Part shown: positions 9,421 to 18,005 of the stretch, piece by piece
Layout of the letters: each line of letters opens with the position of its first letter
Position numbering within the stretch: position 1 is the stretch's first letter
NCBI GenBank assembly: GCA_021851325.1
Contig: JAJZDZ010000009.1
Coordinates: forward strand, 1 to 64,000
Origin: Pseudomonadota bacterium
Lineage (GTDB): Bacteria > Pseudomonadota > Alphaproteobacteria > Micropepsales > Micropepsaceae
Direction: 5' to 3'
Length of the DNA stretch: 64,000 nt
The notes under the pieces: model-generated
The model's input: the letters and a program-made list of their open reading frames with translations, nothing else
Told to the model about the DNA's origin: nothing
Databases searched by the model: none
Translations under genes and position numbers: made by a program

Positions 9421-9918
9421 CTATTTTTTGCGGAAGGCGTCCAGGCTGACGACTTCCCCTGGTGCGGCAGGCTTCTCGGCGGGCTTTTCCGCCGCTGCTG
9501 CGCCCGGCGCCGGCGGGCTAGGCAGGGGCGCGTTGCCAGCAGTTGCCGGGGACGGCTCGGCATCTGCAACCTTGAACTGCAGTCCGAACTGGACCCCCGG
9601 ATCGACGAACGCGGTCAGGGCGGCGAAGGGAATCACGAGTTCTGCGGGCAGCTTGCGAAAGGTCAGGGTGACCTTGAACTGATTTTCCTCGACCTTGAGG
9701 TCCCAGAACTGGTGCTGCAGGACGATGGTCATCTCGTCCGGATATTGCTCATGGAGAAATTGTGGAATCTCCACGCCGGGAAAATTGGTTTTGAAGGTCA
9801 GGTAGAAGTGATGGCTGCCAACCAGCGCTTGGCGTTCGACACGGCGCAAGGCTTCGCGCACCACCCCGCGCAGGGCGCTGTCCATGAGAGCTTCGTAACC
9901 GATGTAATCCTTGCTCAT
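9421..9918 (-). CDS. sspB: SspB-family ClpXP adaptor (alpha type)
   Basis: 165 residues: DYIGYEALMDSALRGVVREAL, then a beta-rich tag-binding domain (HHFYLTFKT, VEIPQFL, EMTIVLQHQFWDLKV), then LVIPFAALTAFVDPGVQFGL. A Pro/Ala/Glu-rich linker leads to a short C-terminal VSLDAFRKK, the likely ClpX-docking tail. The known role is to bind tmRNA-tagged peptides and deliver them to ClpXP for degradation. The tmRNA gene itself lies about 1.7 kb to the right on the same strand, a fitting neighbour. It is the first gene of the minus-strand fumC cluster. Confidence 0.93.
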   Translation of the reverse strand: MSKDYIGYEALMDSALRGVVREALRRVERQALVGSHHFYLTFKTNFPGVEIPQFLHEQYPDEMTIVLQHQFWDLKVEENQFKVTLTFRKLPAELVIPFAALTAFVDPGVQFGLQFKVADAEPSPATAGNAPLPSPPAPGAAAAEKPAEKPAAPGEVVSLDAFRKK

Positions 9919-10297
9919 TGGAAACCTTTATTGGCGCCACAGTAGGCACCGTGCGAGCGCTGTCAATGCGTGGCGATGGGCCCGTGCACCCTTCCTAGCG
10001 CGCCTTGCCGGGCCTGACTGGATTTGTCTCAAAGTAGGGCGCTCGCGGGCCAGAGCTGCGGCGCGCGACTCTGCCTCTGGCTGAGCCTGTGCACCAGTCT
10101 GCGCCGTGAAGAAGGCACCGATCCTCGGGACAGGCGCCGCGCCACTGGCCTGTAAACTTGGCTGTTTGTGTCGCATGTAGGACAAAAAAGCGCCAAAGCG
10201 GCGTTCTTCCCGCGCCGCCGGCGGCGGCGTGACGTGCAAGGGGGCTTAGTTTGTCGCGATTTGCATTTGTTGCTCACGACAGTCCTGTGAACATGAT
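9919..10297. other. Divergent spacer between sspB and the MFS gene
   Basis: No gene is supported here. The interval must hold the sspB promoter (minus) and the MFS-gene promoter (plus). A GC-only palindrome, CGCCGCCGGCGGCG, lies at 10213-10226. I could not place a convincing -35/-10 pair for either direction. Confidence 0.4.
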
Positions 10298-11614
10298 ATG
10301 CAGCTGCCGTCCGCCATGAACCAGCACGAGCCCGTTTCCACACCCAGCCCCGCGCCCGTCCCCCATCTGGACGAGCCGTCCTCGGCATTGGCGCTCTTGC
10401 GCGTCTTTCGCCACCGGAACTATCGGTTGTTCTTTTCCGGCCAGCTGGTCTCCTTGATGGGAACCTGGATCACCCAGGTCGCCCAGGGTTGGCTCGTCTA
10501 TGATCTCAGCCATTCGCCACTGCTGCTCGGCATTACCAGCTTTGCCGGCCAGGTTCCGGTGTTCTTCATCACCTCCTTTGGCGGCATGGTGGCAGATCGG
10601 GTTGACCGCCGCCGCACGCTCATGATTACCCAATCGCTTGCCATGCTGCAGGCGGCGACACTGGCGGTGCTGACGCTGAGTGGGCTGATCCAGGTGTGGG
10701 AGGTGGTGGCGCTTGCCCTCTTCAAAGGTCTTGTGAATGCTTTTGACGTGCCTACCCGTCAGGCTTTTACCGTCGACATGGTCGGGCGCGAAGACCTGCG
10801 CAACGCGATCTCGCTGAATTCCATTATGTTCAATCTCGCCCGCGTGGTCGGCCCCAGCCTTGCTGGTGTCATCATTGCCCTATGGGGCACAGGTGTATGT
10901 TTTTCGATCGATGCCATCTCCTATGGCGCGGTGCTGATCGGCATCTTCCTCATGGTCGTGCCGCCACGCCCCAAGCGTGCCGCCGGCAAACCCTTTACCG
11001 AACTGCGTGAAGGCTTCCGCTATGCCTGGAACTCCCACACCATCCGCCTCACGCTGCTCCTGGTGTCGGTGCTGGCAGCGTGCGGCGCTTCCTATGTCTC
11101 GCAGATGCCAGCGGTGGCGCGTGAAGTGCTGCATCAGAACGCGGCGGGGCTGGGCGCACTGATGGCCGCCATCGGGGTCGGAGCCCTGTTTGGCGCCTAT
11201 GGCCTTGCCCGGGTCCCTGACCGCCATCTGCTGCTGACGCCGATCCTGTCCGCGCTCAGCTTTGGCCTATCGCTGATTGCTTTTTCACAGTCCCACGTCC
11301 TGTGGCTGTCGATGCTGCTGCTGATGCCGGCGGGCTGCAGCCTGGTGCTGCTTGGTGGCGCGGTGAACACCATCATCCAGACGGTGAGTCATGATCATGT
11401 CCGTGGCCGCATCGTGGCTCTTTATACGATGTCGTTCATGGGGATGATGCCCTGGGGTTCACTGGCGCTGGGCTGGCTGGCCGATGAAATCGGCGTCGGC
11501 GAGGCCATTGGCCTTGGCGGAACGCTCTGTGTTGTGGCCGCGATCGTCGCCTATTTTCTCCGCGGCCCGCGCTATACACTGAACCAGCCGCTGCTCGAGC
11601 GCGAAATGACCTGA
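10298..11614 (+). CDS. MFS transporter (EntS-like exporter family)
   Basis: 438 residues with about twelve hydrophobic segments. The N-terminal LALLRVFRHRNYRLFFSGQLVSLMGTWITQVAQGWLVY region and the loop GGMVADRVDRRR (MFS motif A) are typical of the enterobactin-exporter-like MFS group. It would act in the inner membrane as a proton-driven exporter; the substrate is unknown. A second ATG at 10316 is an equally possible start, since neither shows a Shine-Dalgarno sequence. It stops just before the 3' end of the convergent tmRNA gene. Confidence 0.88.
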   Translation: MQLPSAMNQHEPVSTPSPAPVPHLDEPSSALALLRVFRHRNYRLFFSGQLVSLMGTWITQVAQGWLVYDLSHSPLLLGITSFAGQVPVFFITSFGGMVADRVDRRRTLMITQSLAMLQAATLAVLTLSGLIQVWEVVALALFKGLVNAFDVPTRQAFTVDMVGREDLRNAISLNSIMFNLARVVGPSLAGVIIALWGTGVCFSIDAISYGAVLIGIFLMVVPPRPKRAAGKPFTELREGFRYAWNSHTIRLTLLLVSVLAACGASYVSQMPAVAREVLHQNAAGLGALMAAIGVGALFGAYGLARVPDRHLLLTPILSALSFGLSLIAFSQSHVLWLSMLLLMPAGCSLVLLGGAVNTIIQTVSHDHVRGRIVALYTMSFMGMMPWGSLALGWLADEIGVGEAIGLGGTLCVVAAIVAYFLRGPRYTLNQPLLEREMT

Positions 11615-11625
11615 TGGGGTGAGGT

Positions 11626-11908
11626 GGGGAGCTTCTGTTGCCCGGTGCTCCCCGAACCGCGCTTGCCTAATTAGGCAGCGAGGGCCATTGCATTGTCGTT
11701 GGCACCTGTACGATCAGCCCGATAACGGCGGATACCATACCGGACGAAAGGTCAGCCTTTACACGTCTGTCGATCCTGTTTCGCCCCCACAGATACCCAC
11801 CGGGGCATAGGCCCCATGGGTATGTGGTGGAGGCGCCGGGTACCGCCCCCGGGTCCAGTCCGCTTATTGCGCAGCCGTTTATCGTCATAGTCAGGGCAAG
11901 CCCTGACC
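11626..11908 (-). ncRNA. ssrA: Permuted two-piece tmRNA (ssrA)
   Basis: Read on the minus strand, the acceptor piece comes first and ends in CGCCTCC-A-CCA (CCA at 11827-11825). It carries a T-arm-like stem CCGGG/CCCGG with a loop lacking TTC. After a short intervening hairpin, the coding piece starts GGGGGCGAAACAGGATCGAC at 11788. Its first seven bases pair with CGCCTCC to make the acceptor stem with one G-U pair. The coding piece holds the tag frame at 11703-11671. A strong GGGGAGC/GCTCCCC hairpin (11626-11653) follows. This order is the known alphaproteobacterial circular permutation. The outer ends are approximate. It rescues stalled ribosomes and marks products for ClpXP. Confidence 0.93.
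11671..11703 (-). other. ssrA: tmRNA tag-peptide reading frame (ANDNAMALAA, stop TAA)
   Basis: Ten codons from the resume codon GCC read A-N-D-N-A-M-A-L-A-A, then TAA. With the alanine carried by tmRNA the tag would be AANDNAMALAA. The AND start matches the SspB-recognised end and the terminal ALAA/LAA matches the ClpX degron of other tags. The stop lies in a 14-base palindrome TGCCTAATTAGGCA (11664-11677). Confidence 0.92.
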
Positions 11909-11913
11909 CGGCT

Positions 11914-11942
11914 AATATAGGCCCCAAGGCGCCAGACTTAAA
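11914..11942 (-). promoter_or_regulatory. Probable ssrA promoter
   Basis: On the minus strand TATATT (11919-11914) is a good -10. A weaker TTTAAG (11942-11937) stands 17 bases upstream. Transcription would begin near 11908, just before a TCAGGGC/GCCCTGA hairpin at the start of the acceptor piece. Confidence 0.5.
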
Positions 11943-12083
11943 GAGTGCCAGGATCGCGCTCCCAAACCCGCCCCCAAGCTCCCAACCTTTTCTGTGATCA
12001 GTGGCGCGAGTCCCCCTCGCCACTGTCGCCCCAGCCGCCGCAAGCTTGCTACAGTCCGCCCGCAGTTAGCGTTGCGATTCACG

Positions 12084-12878
12084 ATGCAGCAATACCACGA
12101 CCTGATGGCACGCGTTCTCCAAGAGGGGGTCGAAAAGCGCGACCGCACCGGCACCGGCACCCGCTCGATCTTCGGCCATCAGATGCGCTTCGATCTGGCG
12201 GCCGGATTTCCGCTCGTGACCACCAAGAAGCTCTTCACCAAGGCGATTATCGTCGAATTGCTGTGGTTTTTGCGGGGTGACACCAATATCGCCTATCTGC
12301 ACGAGCACAAGGTCACGATCTGGGACGAATGGGCCGATGCCGCCGGTGAACTGGGGCCGGTCTATGGTCACCAGTGGCGCTCCTGGCCTGACGGCGCAGG
12401 TGGGCACATCGACCAGATGGCCGATCTCGTCGCCGCCATCAAAACCAATCCTGATTCGCGCCGTCTGATCGTCACCGCCTGGAATCCGGCCGACGTCCCG
12501 AAGATGGCGCTGCCCCCCTGCCACTGCCTGTTCCAATTCTATGTCGCGGAGGGACGGCTCTCCTGTCAGCTCTATCAGCGCTCGGCCGACATATTTCTTG
12601 GCGTTCCCTTCAATATCGCCTCTTACGCACTCCTGACGTTGATGCTGGCGCAGGTGTGCGGCCTCAAGCCGGGTGAATTCATCCACAGCCTGGGGGATGC
12701 GCACCTTTATCTCAATCATCTCGAGCAGGCTCGCGAGCAGCTGCGCCGCGAGCCCTTCCCTCTGCCCTCGATGCGCATCAATCCTGAGGTCACGGATCTG
12801 TTTGCCTTCCGCCTTGAGGATTTCGAACTCGTGAACTATCGCGCCCATCCCCACATCAAGGCCGAGGTAGCAGTGTGA
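12084..12878 (+). CDS. thyA: Thymidylate synthase
   Basis: 264 residues, exactly the usual ThyA length when started at the ATG at 12084 (MQQYHDLM); the frame is open upstream but that part has no family match. Catalytic Cys146 sits in [16 protein letters not shown], the DxxG-type folate and dUMP contacts, [23 protein letters not shown] and the C-terminal HIKAEVAV are all present. It methylates dUMP to dTMP with methylene-tetrahydrofolate, producing dihydrofolate. The downstream folA recycles that dihydrofolate, so the three-gene overlap thyA-GNAT-folA makes biochemical sense. Confidence 0.97.
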   Translation: MQQYHDLMARVLQEGVEKRDRTGTGTRSIFGHQMRFDLAAGFPLVTTKKLFTKAIIVELLWFLRGDTNIAYLHEHKVTIWDEWADAAGELGPVYGHQWRSWPDGAGGHIDQMADLVAAIKTNPDSRRLIVTAWNPADVPKMALPPCHCLFQFYVAEGRLSCQLYQRSADIFLGVPFNIASYALLTLMLAQVCGLKPGEFIHSLGDAHLYLNHLEQAREQLRREPFPLPSMRINPEVTDLFAFRLEDFELVNYRAHPHIKAEVAV

Positions 12879-13366
12879 GCCTTCTGATCCGCCCGGCCCG
12901 GCCCGAGGATGCGGCCCTCGTTTTCGATTTCATCCAGGAACTGGCCGACTATGAACGGATGGCGTCGGAGGTGCGCGCGACGCCCGAGGAGATTGCGGCG
13001 GCGCTGTTTGCGCCCGCCCCGCGGGTGTTTTGTTCGCTTGCTGAGTGGCAGGGAGAGGCCGCGGGCTTTGCCCTCTGGTTCTATAATTTTTCCACCTTTC
13101 GCGGCCGCCACGGGATCTATCTGGAGGACCTTTTCGTGCGTCCGCAGCTGCGTGGGCGGGGTATTGGCAAGGCACTGCTCGGCGAGCTTGCAACGCGGGC
13201 CGTTCGCGAAGGCTGCGCCCGCCTGGAGTGGAGCGTCCTGGCCTGGAACAGCCCCTCAATCGCCTTTTATGAAGGACTGGGGGCAAAACGGCAGGACGGT
13301 TGGCACGTCTACCGGCTGAGCGACGCAGCGCTGCTGAAGCTGGCGGGTAAAGGAACGAGGCTATGA
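12875..13366 (+). CDS. GNAT family N-acetyltransferase
   Basis: 163 residues, starting at a GTG that overlaps the thyA stop by four bases. The GNAT fold shows in [17 protein letters not shown] at the start, [20 protein letters not shown] (acetyl-CoA-binding motif A with RGRGIG near 92-97), and [21 protein letters not shown] near the end. This resembles the diamine/aminoglycoside-acetyltransferase-like subgroup, but the substrate is unknown. Its stop overlaps the folA start by four bases. It is therefore translationally coupled into the thymidylate/folate operon, although no obvious metabolic link exists. Confidence 0.9.
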   Translation: MSLLIRPARPEDAALVFDFIQELADYERMASEVRATPEEIAAALFAPAPRVFCSLAEWQGEAAGFALWFYNFSTFRGRHGIYLEDLFVRPQLRGRGIGKALLGELATRAVREGCARLEWSVLAWNSPSIAFYEGLGAKRQDGWHVYRLSDAALLKLAGKGTRL

Positions 13367-13899
13367 CTGCGGCCGGCCCCGATGTTGTTCTGATCCTGGC
13401 GCGGGCGCGTAATGGGGTCATCGGCAGGGACAACCGTCTGCCCTGGCGCTTGCCCGACGATATGCGCCGGTTCAAGGCGCTGACCTTGGGTAAGCCTGTC
13501 ATTATGGGGCGCAAGACCTTTGAGTCCCTGCCCCAAAAGCCGTTGCCCGGACGCACCAACATCGTTCTCAGTCATACGCTGAAGGTAAGCGACCCTGCGG
13601 TGCTGGTAGCGCAGACGCCGTTGCAGGCGCTGGCGCTGGCGCGTGCGCAGGCCCCCACGGAGATCGCAATCATCGGCGGAGCAGAGGTCTATGCCGCTTT
13701 CCTGCCTTTTGCCGCGCGCATCGAATTGACGGAAATTGATGCCGATGTAGCGGGTGACACCTTCATGCCCGCTTTCGCACCGCAAAGCTGGCACGAAACC
13801 GCGCGCGCCGCACATGAGACCCCCGACGGGCTGAAATATGCCTTCGTCACCCTGGCCCGCGTCCACAGCGGCCCTTGCCTTCAGCCTCGAACGGATTAG
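13363..13899 (+). CDS. folA: Dihydrofolate reductase
   Basis: 178 residues with the DHFR fold: VLILARARNGVIGRDNRLPWRLPDDMRRFK (substrate/NADPH loop with the conserved Trp and the acidic Asp that protonates folate), GKPVIMGRKTFESL, PLPGRTNIVLS, and IAIIGGAEVYAAFLP. It reduces dihydrofolate to tetrahydrofolate with NADPH, supplying one-carbon carriers after thymidylate synthesis. It begins inside the stop of the GNAT gene. The length is slightly greater than E. coli FolA but normal for alphaproteobacteria. Confidence 0.96.
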   Translation: MTAAGPDVVLILARARNGVIGRDNRLPWRLPDDMRRFKALTLGKPVIMGRKTFESLPQKPLPGRTNIVLSHTLKVSDPAVLVAQTPLQALALARAQAPTEIAIIGGAEVYAAFLPFAARIELTEIDADVAGDTFMPAFAPQSWHETARAAHETPDGLKYAFVTLARVHSGPCLQPRTD

Positions 13900-13928
13900 C
13901 TTCGTGGTGAAGGTGGAAGGGGGTGCGC

Positions 13929-14843
13929 ATGAGCATTCGAGAATTTGCAACCGGGCTTAAATTTCCGGAAGGTCCCGTGGCCATGGATGATGGCTCGGTC
14001 ATCCTCGTCGAGATCCAGTCCAAGAAGATCACTCGGGTCAAGGCAAACGGCAAAACCCAGACCATCGCGCAGTGTAAAGGCGGGCCCAACGGCGCAGCGA
14101 TCGGACCGGACGGGGCGCTTTACGTCTGCAATAACGGCGAGAATTTCGTCTATCATCGCCGTCAGGGCCTGACTATCCCGGGCCACGCGCCGGCTTCCCA
14201 TCAGGGCGGCTGGATCGAGCGCGTCGATTTGTCGACCGGAAAGGTCGAGCGGCTTTACAGCGACTGCGACGGCGTAGCGTTGACTGCACCCAATGACATC
14301 GTCTTCGATACCACCGGCGGCTTCTGGTTCACCGATCATGGCACCACGACGGCCGAGTATCGTACACACGGGGCGCTCTATTATGCGCGCGCCGACGGCA
14401 GCAAGATCACCCGTGTGCTGCGCGAGCTGGTCACACCCAACGGTGTTGGCCTCTCCCCGGATGGAAAGAATGTCTATTACGCCGAAACCTTCACTGGCCG
14501 CCTCTACAGGTTGCCGCTGAAGGGAGCTGGGCGGCCGCAGAAGGTCGAAGGCTTCACACCGGGCCTCTTCGTCGGGGCTTTTCCAGGACTGGCTTATTTC
14601 GATTCACTGGGCGTGCAGGCTGATGGCGGGGTGTGCTGCGCCACCATCCTGGCTGGCGGCATTACCACCTTCCATCCGGACACCGGCAAGGCGAAGCATT
14701 TTGCCATCGCCGATCCGCTTGTCACCAATATCTGCTGGGGTGGAAAGGCAATGAAGACCGCCTTTATCACCGCCTCCGGCACCGGCAAGCTTCTGGCCGT
14801 GGATTGGCCTAAGCCGGGCCTGCGCCTTGCCTATAACGCCTAA
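13929..14843 (+). CDS. SMP-30/gluconolactonase-family protein
   Basis: 304 residues beginning MSIREFATGLKFPEGPVAMDDGSV, where the Glu of FPEGP is the usual first metal ligand of this six-bladed beta-propeller family. Further blades carry LTAPNDIVFD (second ligand Asn), GGFWFTDHG and TPNGVGLSPDGKNVYYAET (ligand Asn and Asp). Known members are Ca/Zn lactonases such as gluconolactonase; the substrate here is unknown. A GTG six bases upstream is an alternative start. The gene is not coupled to folA and converges on a MarR regulator across a shared hairpin. Confidence 0.88.
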   Translation: MSIREFATGLKFPEGPVAMDDGSVILVEIQSKKITRVKANGKTQTIAQCKGGPNGAAIGPDGALYVCNNGENFVYHRRQGLTIPGHAPASHQGGWIERVDLSTGKVERLYSDCDGVALTAPNDIVFDTTGGFWFTDHGTTTAEYRTHGALYYARADGSKITRVLRELVTPNGVGLSPDGKNVYYAETFTGRLYRLPLKGAGRPQKVEGFTPGLFVGAFPGLAYFDSLGVQADGGVCCATILAGGITTFHPDTGKAKHFAIADPLVTNICWGGKAMKTAFITASGTGKLLAVDWPKPGLRLAYNA

Positions 14844-14863
14844 GAAGATCATTGCGCGGGCAT

Positions 14864-14893
14864 GGGGCCGGGCTGATCGCCTCAGCCGGCCCC
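14864..14893. terminator. Hairpin shared by two convergent genes
   Basis: GGGGCCG (14864-14870) pairs with CGGCCCC (14887-14893), and inside it GCTGA (14872-14876) pairs with TCAGC (14882-14886) around a five-base loop. The stop codon of the MarR gene lies within the stem. There is no strong T-run, so it may work as a bidirectional or Rho-assisted terminator. Confidence 0.55.
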
Positions 14894-15364
14894 GTTCTGT
14901 GTCCTGCGCTTTGGGGCGGCGCCCAGTTGTGCCAGCAGAGGCTTGAGCAGCGGGGTCAGGCGCTGCAACTCGTCGCGATGGATGGCCGACAGCGCGGCGA
15001 GCTTCTTTTCACCAGCCCGGGTTAGCACCAGGAAGATCCGGCGTCCGTCATGGGGGTCGGTACGGCGCCTCAGATAGCCGCTCGCCACCAGACGGTCCGC
15101 AAGACCTACGGCGCTGTGGTGGCGAATATTGAGGCGCTCGGCAAGCTCGCCAACGCTGACATCACGGCCATCGGCAAAGCCCTTGATGGCGAGCAGGGCC
15201 TGATGCTGGCGCGGCGAAAGTCCCGCATCCTGTGCCGCCGCCTCACTGAAGGCGAGGAATTTGGCGAGCAGATAGCGAAACTCAGCAAGCAGACGATAGT
15301 CCTGCGCGCTGAGCGCGCTGGCTGGAAGGGACCGGGCGCGGGAATTTGACACCTTCGCCGTCAC
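14882..15364 (-). CDS. MarR-family transcriptional regulator
   Basis: 160 residues with a winged helix-turn-helix: LSPRQHQALLAIKGF, VSVGELAERLNIRHHSAVGLADRLVASGYL (recognition region) and the wing RRTDPHDGRRIFLVLTRAGEKKL. MarR proteins dimerise and are usually repressors released by small aromatic ligands. The GTG at 15364 is chosen because GGAGG lies nine bases before it; the frame is open further upstream without a ribosome site. The neighbour upstream is Mrp, not an obvious target. The converging SMP-30 gene is also not an obvious target. Confidence 0.87.
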   Translation of the reverse strand: MTAKVSNSRARSLPASALSAQDYRLLAEFRYLLAKFLAFSEAAAQDAGLSPRQHQALLAIKGFADGRDVSVGELAERLNIRHHSAVGLADRLVASGYLRRRTDPHDGRRIFLVLTRAGEKKLAALSAIHRDELQRLTPLLKPLLAQLGAAPKRRTQNGAG

Positions 15365-15507
15365 CTCAGGGTTCCTCCCCCAAGCATGGCCTGCGTCCAC
15401 CGGGGTAGGCGGCCTGGCGCCCCCATCGCCGGGCGGATGGCAGATGAGGCCGGAGTGATGCGGCCCCAAAAGGGACAGAGCCGGGACCGGAGGCTCAGCA
15501 TCTGCGG

Positions 15508-16605
15508 CTATTCCATGACAATGCGTGGTGCTGCGCGCGTGGCGCCCTTCAGGCTCGCCGCAACCTTGCGGGCCAGAGCAAGAAAGGCCTCAGCCTCCGG
15601 ACTTTGCGGCGCCTCGGCAACGATGGGGGTGCCGGCATCGGAAAGGGCGCGGATCTGCGGCACCAGCGGGATCTCGCCCAGGAAGGGAACCTTGAGTTCC
15701 TCTGCCGTCTGACGGGCGCCGCCGTGACCGAAGATGTGGCTGGACTGACCGCAATGCGGGCACAGAAATACACTCATGTTTTCGATCAGCCCCAGGATCG
15801 GTACATGGGTCTTCTCAAACATGGCGATGCCCCGACGGGCATCGATGAGGGCAAGATCCTGCGGCGTCGAGACGATCACGGCGCCTTTCAGCGGCACCTG
15901 CTGGGCCATTGTCAGCTGGGCATCGCCGGTGCCGGGGGGCATGTCTACCACCAGCACATCAAGGGGCGCCCAGGCGACATCACCCAGCATTTGCGTCAGG
16001 GCGCTCTGTACCATCGGGCCGCGCCAGATCATCGCCTGGTCGGGGGGCACGAGAAAACCGATCGACATGGTCTTGATGCCAAATTTGGTGATCGGCAGCA
16101 GCTTCTTGCCCTCCGCCTTGGGCTTGGTATCGATGGCAAAAAGCCGTGGCAGTGAGGGTCCATAAATATCGGCGTCGAGGAGCCCGACCTTAAGACCAAG
16201 ACGGGCCAGCGCCAGCGCCAGATTGGCGGCGACGGTGGACTTGCCCACACCACCCTTGCCGCTTGCCACGGCGATAATGGCGGCAACACCGTCGAGACCT
16301 CCGCGGGGTGCGGGCTTGGCCGAAGGGGCGGGTTGCTCCGGTGCCGCCGGACCCTCGCGATGGGCCGTGAGCACCGCGGTGACGGAGGTCACCCCGGCCA
16401 GTGCTGCCACAGCCTCTTCGCAGGCCTTGCGCAGCGGCTCGGCCCTGGGTCCGCGTGACGGCGCGACCTCGAGGGCAAACCCGACATTCGAGCCTTTGAT
16501 GACGAGGCCCTGAATGAGTCCGGCCTCGGTCACCGAACGGCCGCTGTCCGGATCACGCACCTGGGCGAGGGCGGCAAGTACTGCATCTTGTGTCAGCTGA
16601 GACAT
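15508..16605 (-). CDS. Mrp/ApbC iron-sulfur cluster carrier ATPase
   Basis: 365 residues from the ATG at 16605 (MSQLTQDAV). An N-terminal DUF59/MIP18-like domain (4-75; VRDPDSGRSVTEAGL) precedes an Ala/Pro linker. The Mrp ATPase follows, with deviant Walker A GKGGVGKS at 116-123, DADIYGPS, DMPPGTGD near 221-228, and CPHC at 282-285 that binds the bridging [4Fe-4S] cluster. It carries Fe-S clusters to target proteins in the cytoplasm. In alphaproteobacteria Mrp often precedes hflK-hflC and a Do-type protease; here those genes diverge from it across a 212-base spacer. Confidence 0.94.
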   Translation of the reverse strand: MSQLTQDAVLAALAQVRDPDSGRSVTEAGLIQGLVIKGSNVGFALEVAPSRGPRAEPLRKACEEAVAALAGVTSVTAVLTAHREGPAAPEQPAPSAKPAPRGGLDGVAAIIAVASGKGGVGKSTVAANLALALARLGLKVGLLDADIYGPSLPRLFAIDTKPKAEGKKLLPITKFGIKTMSIGFLVPPDQAMIWRGPMVQSALTQMLGDVAWAPLDVLVVDMPPGTGDAQLTMAQQVPLKGAVIVSTPQDLALIDARRGIAMFEKTHVPILGLIENMSVFLCPHCGQSSHIFGHGGARQTAEELKVPFLGEIPLVPQIRALSDAGTPIVAEAPQSPEAEAFLALARKVAASLKGATRAAPRIVME

Positions 16606-16817
16606 GTCAGAAGGCCTCGAAAATATATGAGATGCGGCGACGATCAGCGCCGCGGCGCGCAGATGAGGGGCACCGCGGGTACCAAATTTGCACCGCCGCA
16701 ACGATGCACATATAACCGGCGGACCTCGCGAAACCAAGGAAGGGGCCTGAGCTTGGTACAGCGACGATCTGCAATGCAGTCTTGGGCTGAGGTTTCTTCC
16801 GCCACGTAGGATCGAGC

Positions 16818-18005
16818 ATGCCCTGGACACAAAAAAATGGTGGCTCGTCCGGTGAGCCGGGTGGCCCCTGGGGACGGGGTCCTTCCGGTGGCCCTATGGG
16901 TTCAGGAGGCAATGGCTCGGGCGGTGGACCGCGCAGCACGCCTCCGGGCGGTGGGCCGGACCTGGAGGCATGGTTGCGGCGTCTGCGCGAGGGCTTGCGT
17001 CGGCTTCTGTCTGGTCGCGGCGGCGGGCTTGGGGCTCCGGCTTTCGCCCTGGGAGGTCTTGTCCTGATCGTGCTCTGGCTGCTGTCAGGGATTTATTCGG
17101 TAGGGGCCGACGAACAGGGCGTGGTGCTGCGTTTTGGCAAATTCGTCGCCCGCACCGCTCCGGGCATCAATTATCACCTGCCATGGCCGATCGAGACCGT
17201 GGAAACCCCTAAGGTCACGGTCGAGCACCAGATCAACATCGGCGCCGGCGAAACCGGAGATCTGCCGAGTGAAAGCTTGATGCTCACCGGTGACGAAAAC
17301 ATCGTCGACATCAACTTCACGGTCTATTGGGTGATCAAGAACGCGGCGGACTATCTCTTCAATGTCCAGCACCCCAATCGCACCATCAAAGCGGTTGCCG
17401 AAAGCGCCATGCGGGAAGTTGTGGGTGAGACGGCGCTCGAGCCTATCCTCACCGAGGATCGAGGGCCGATCCAGGTTGCGGTCCGCCGCCTGATGCAGAA
17501 GACCCTCGATTCCTATGGCGAGGGCGTGACGATTACCCGGGTGCAATTGCAGAAGGCCGATCCGCCGGAGCAGGTCATCGCCGCCTATCGTGATGTCCAG
17601 GCCGCCCGGGCCGATCAGGAAGGCATGCGCAACCGCGGCGAGACCTATGCCAACCAGGTCATTCCCGAAGCCCGCGGCCGCGCCGCCCAGATCGTCCAGA
17701 ACGCCATTGCCTACAAGCAGCAGGCCATCGCTGAGGCAACGGGCGAGGCCAATCGCTTTCTTTCGGTGCTTGCCGCCTATCGCCTGACCCCGGCGGTCAC
17801 CGAGCAGCGCCTTTATCTGGAAACCATGTCGACCATCCTCGCGCACGCCCCCAAGATCATCATCGATCCGGCGGCGGCCAGAGCGGGCGTAGTGCCCTAC
17901 CTGCCACTGCCGGCCTTGAAAGCATCCCGCCGGCCGGCCCGGCCCACGGTCAGCGTCAGCGAAGGAGCGGCAGCGGCCCAAACGGCAAAGGCGGATGGCC
18001 AATGA
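16818..18005 (+). CDS. hflK: FtsH protease modulator HflK
   Basis: 395 residues. A Gly/Pro-rich N-terminus (8-46), a short basic helix, one transmembrane segment at about 76-93 (LVLIVLWLLSGIYSV), then the SPFH/band-7 domain beginning GADEQGVVLRFGKF. A long helical region with QAARADQEGMRN follows. HflK forms a membrane cage with HflC around FtsH and modulates its proteolysis of membrane proteins. It overlaps hflC by four bases (ATGA). The Ala/Lys-rich C-terminus is typical. The start follows GGATCGAGC. Confidence 0.95.
   Translation: MPWTQKNGGSSGEPGGPWGRGPSGGPMGSGGNGSGGGPRSTPPGGGPDLEAWLRRLREGLRRLLSGRGGGLGAPAFALGGLVLIVLWLLSGIYSVGADEQGVVLRFGKFVARTAPGINYHLPWPIETVETPKVTVEHQINIGAGETGDLPSESLMLTGDENIVDINFTVYWVIKNAADYLFNVQHPNRTIKAVAESAMREVVGETALEPILTEDRGPIQVAVRRLMQKTLDSYGEGVTITRVQLQKADPPEQVIAAYRDVQAARADQEGMRNRGETYANQVIPEARGRAAQIVQNAIAYKQQAIAEATGEANRFLSVLAAYRLTPAVTEQRLYLETMSTILAHAPKIIIDPAAARAGVVPYLPLPALKASRRPARPTVSVSEGAAAAQTAKADGQ

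Noticed and set aside
11667-12023. 118-codon minus-strand frame over 11.7-12.0 kb
   Set aside because: The sequence is the tmRNA gene and its promoter; RNA pairing and the tag frame explain it better than a protein.
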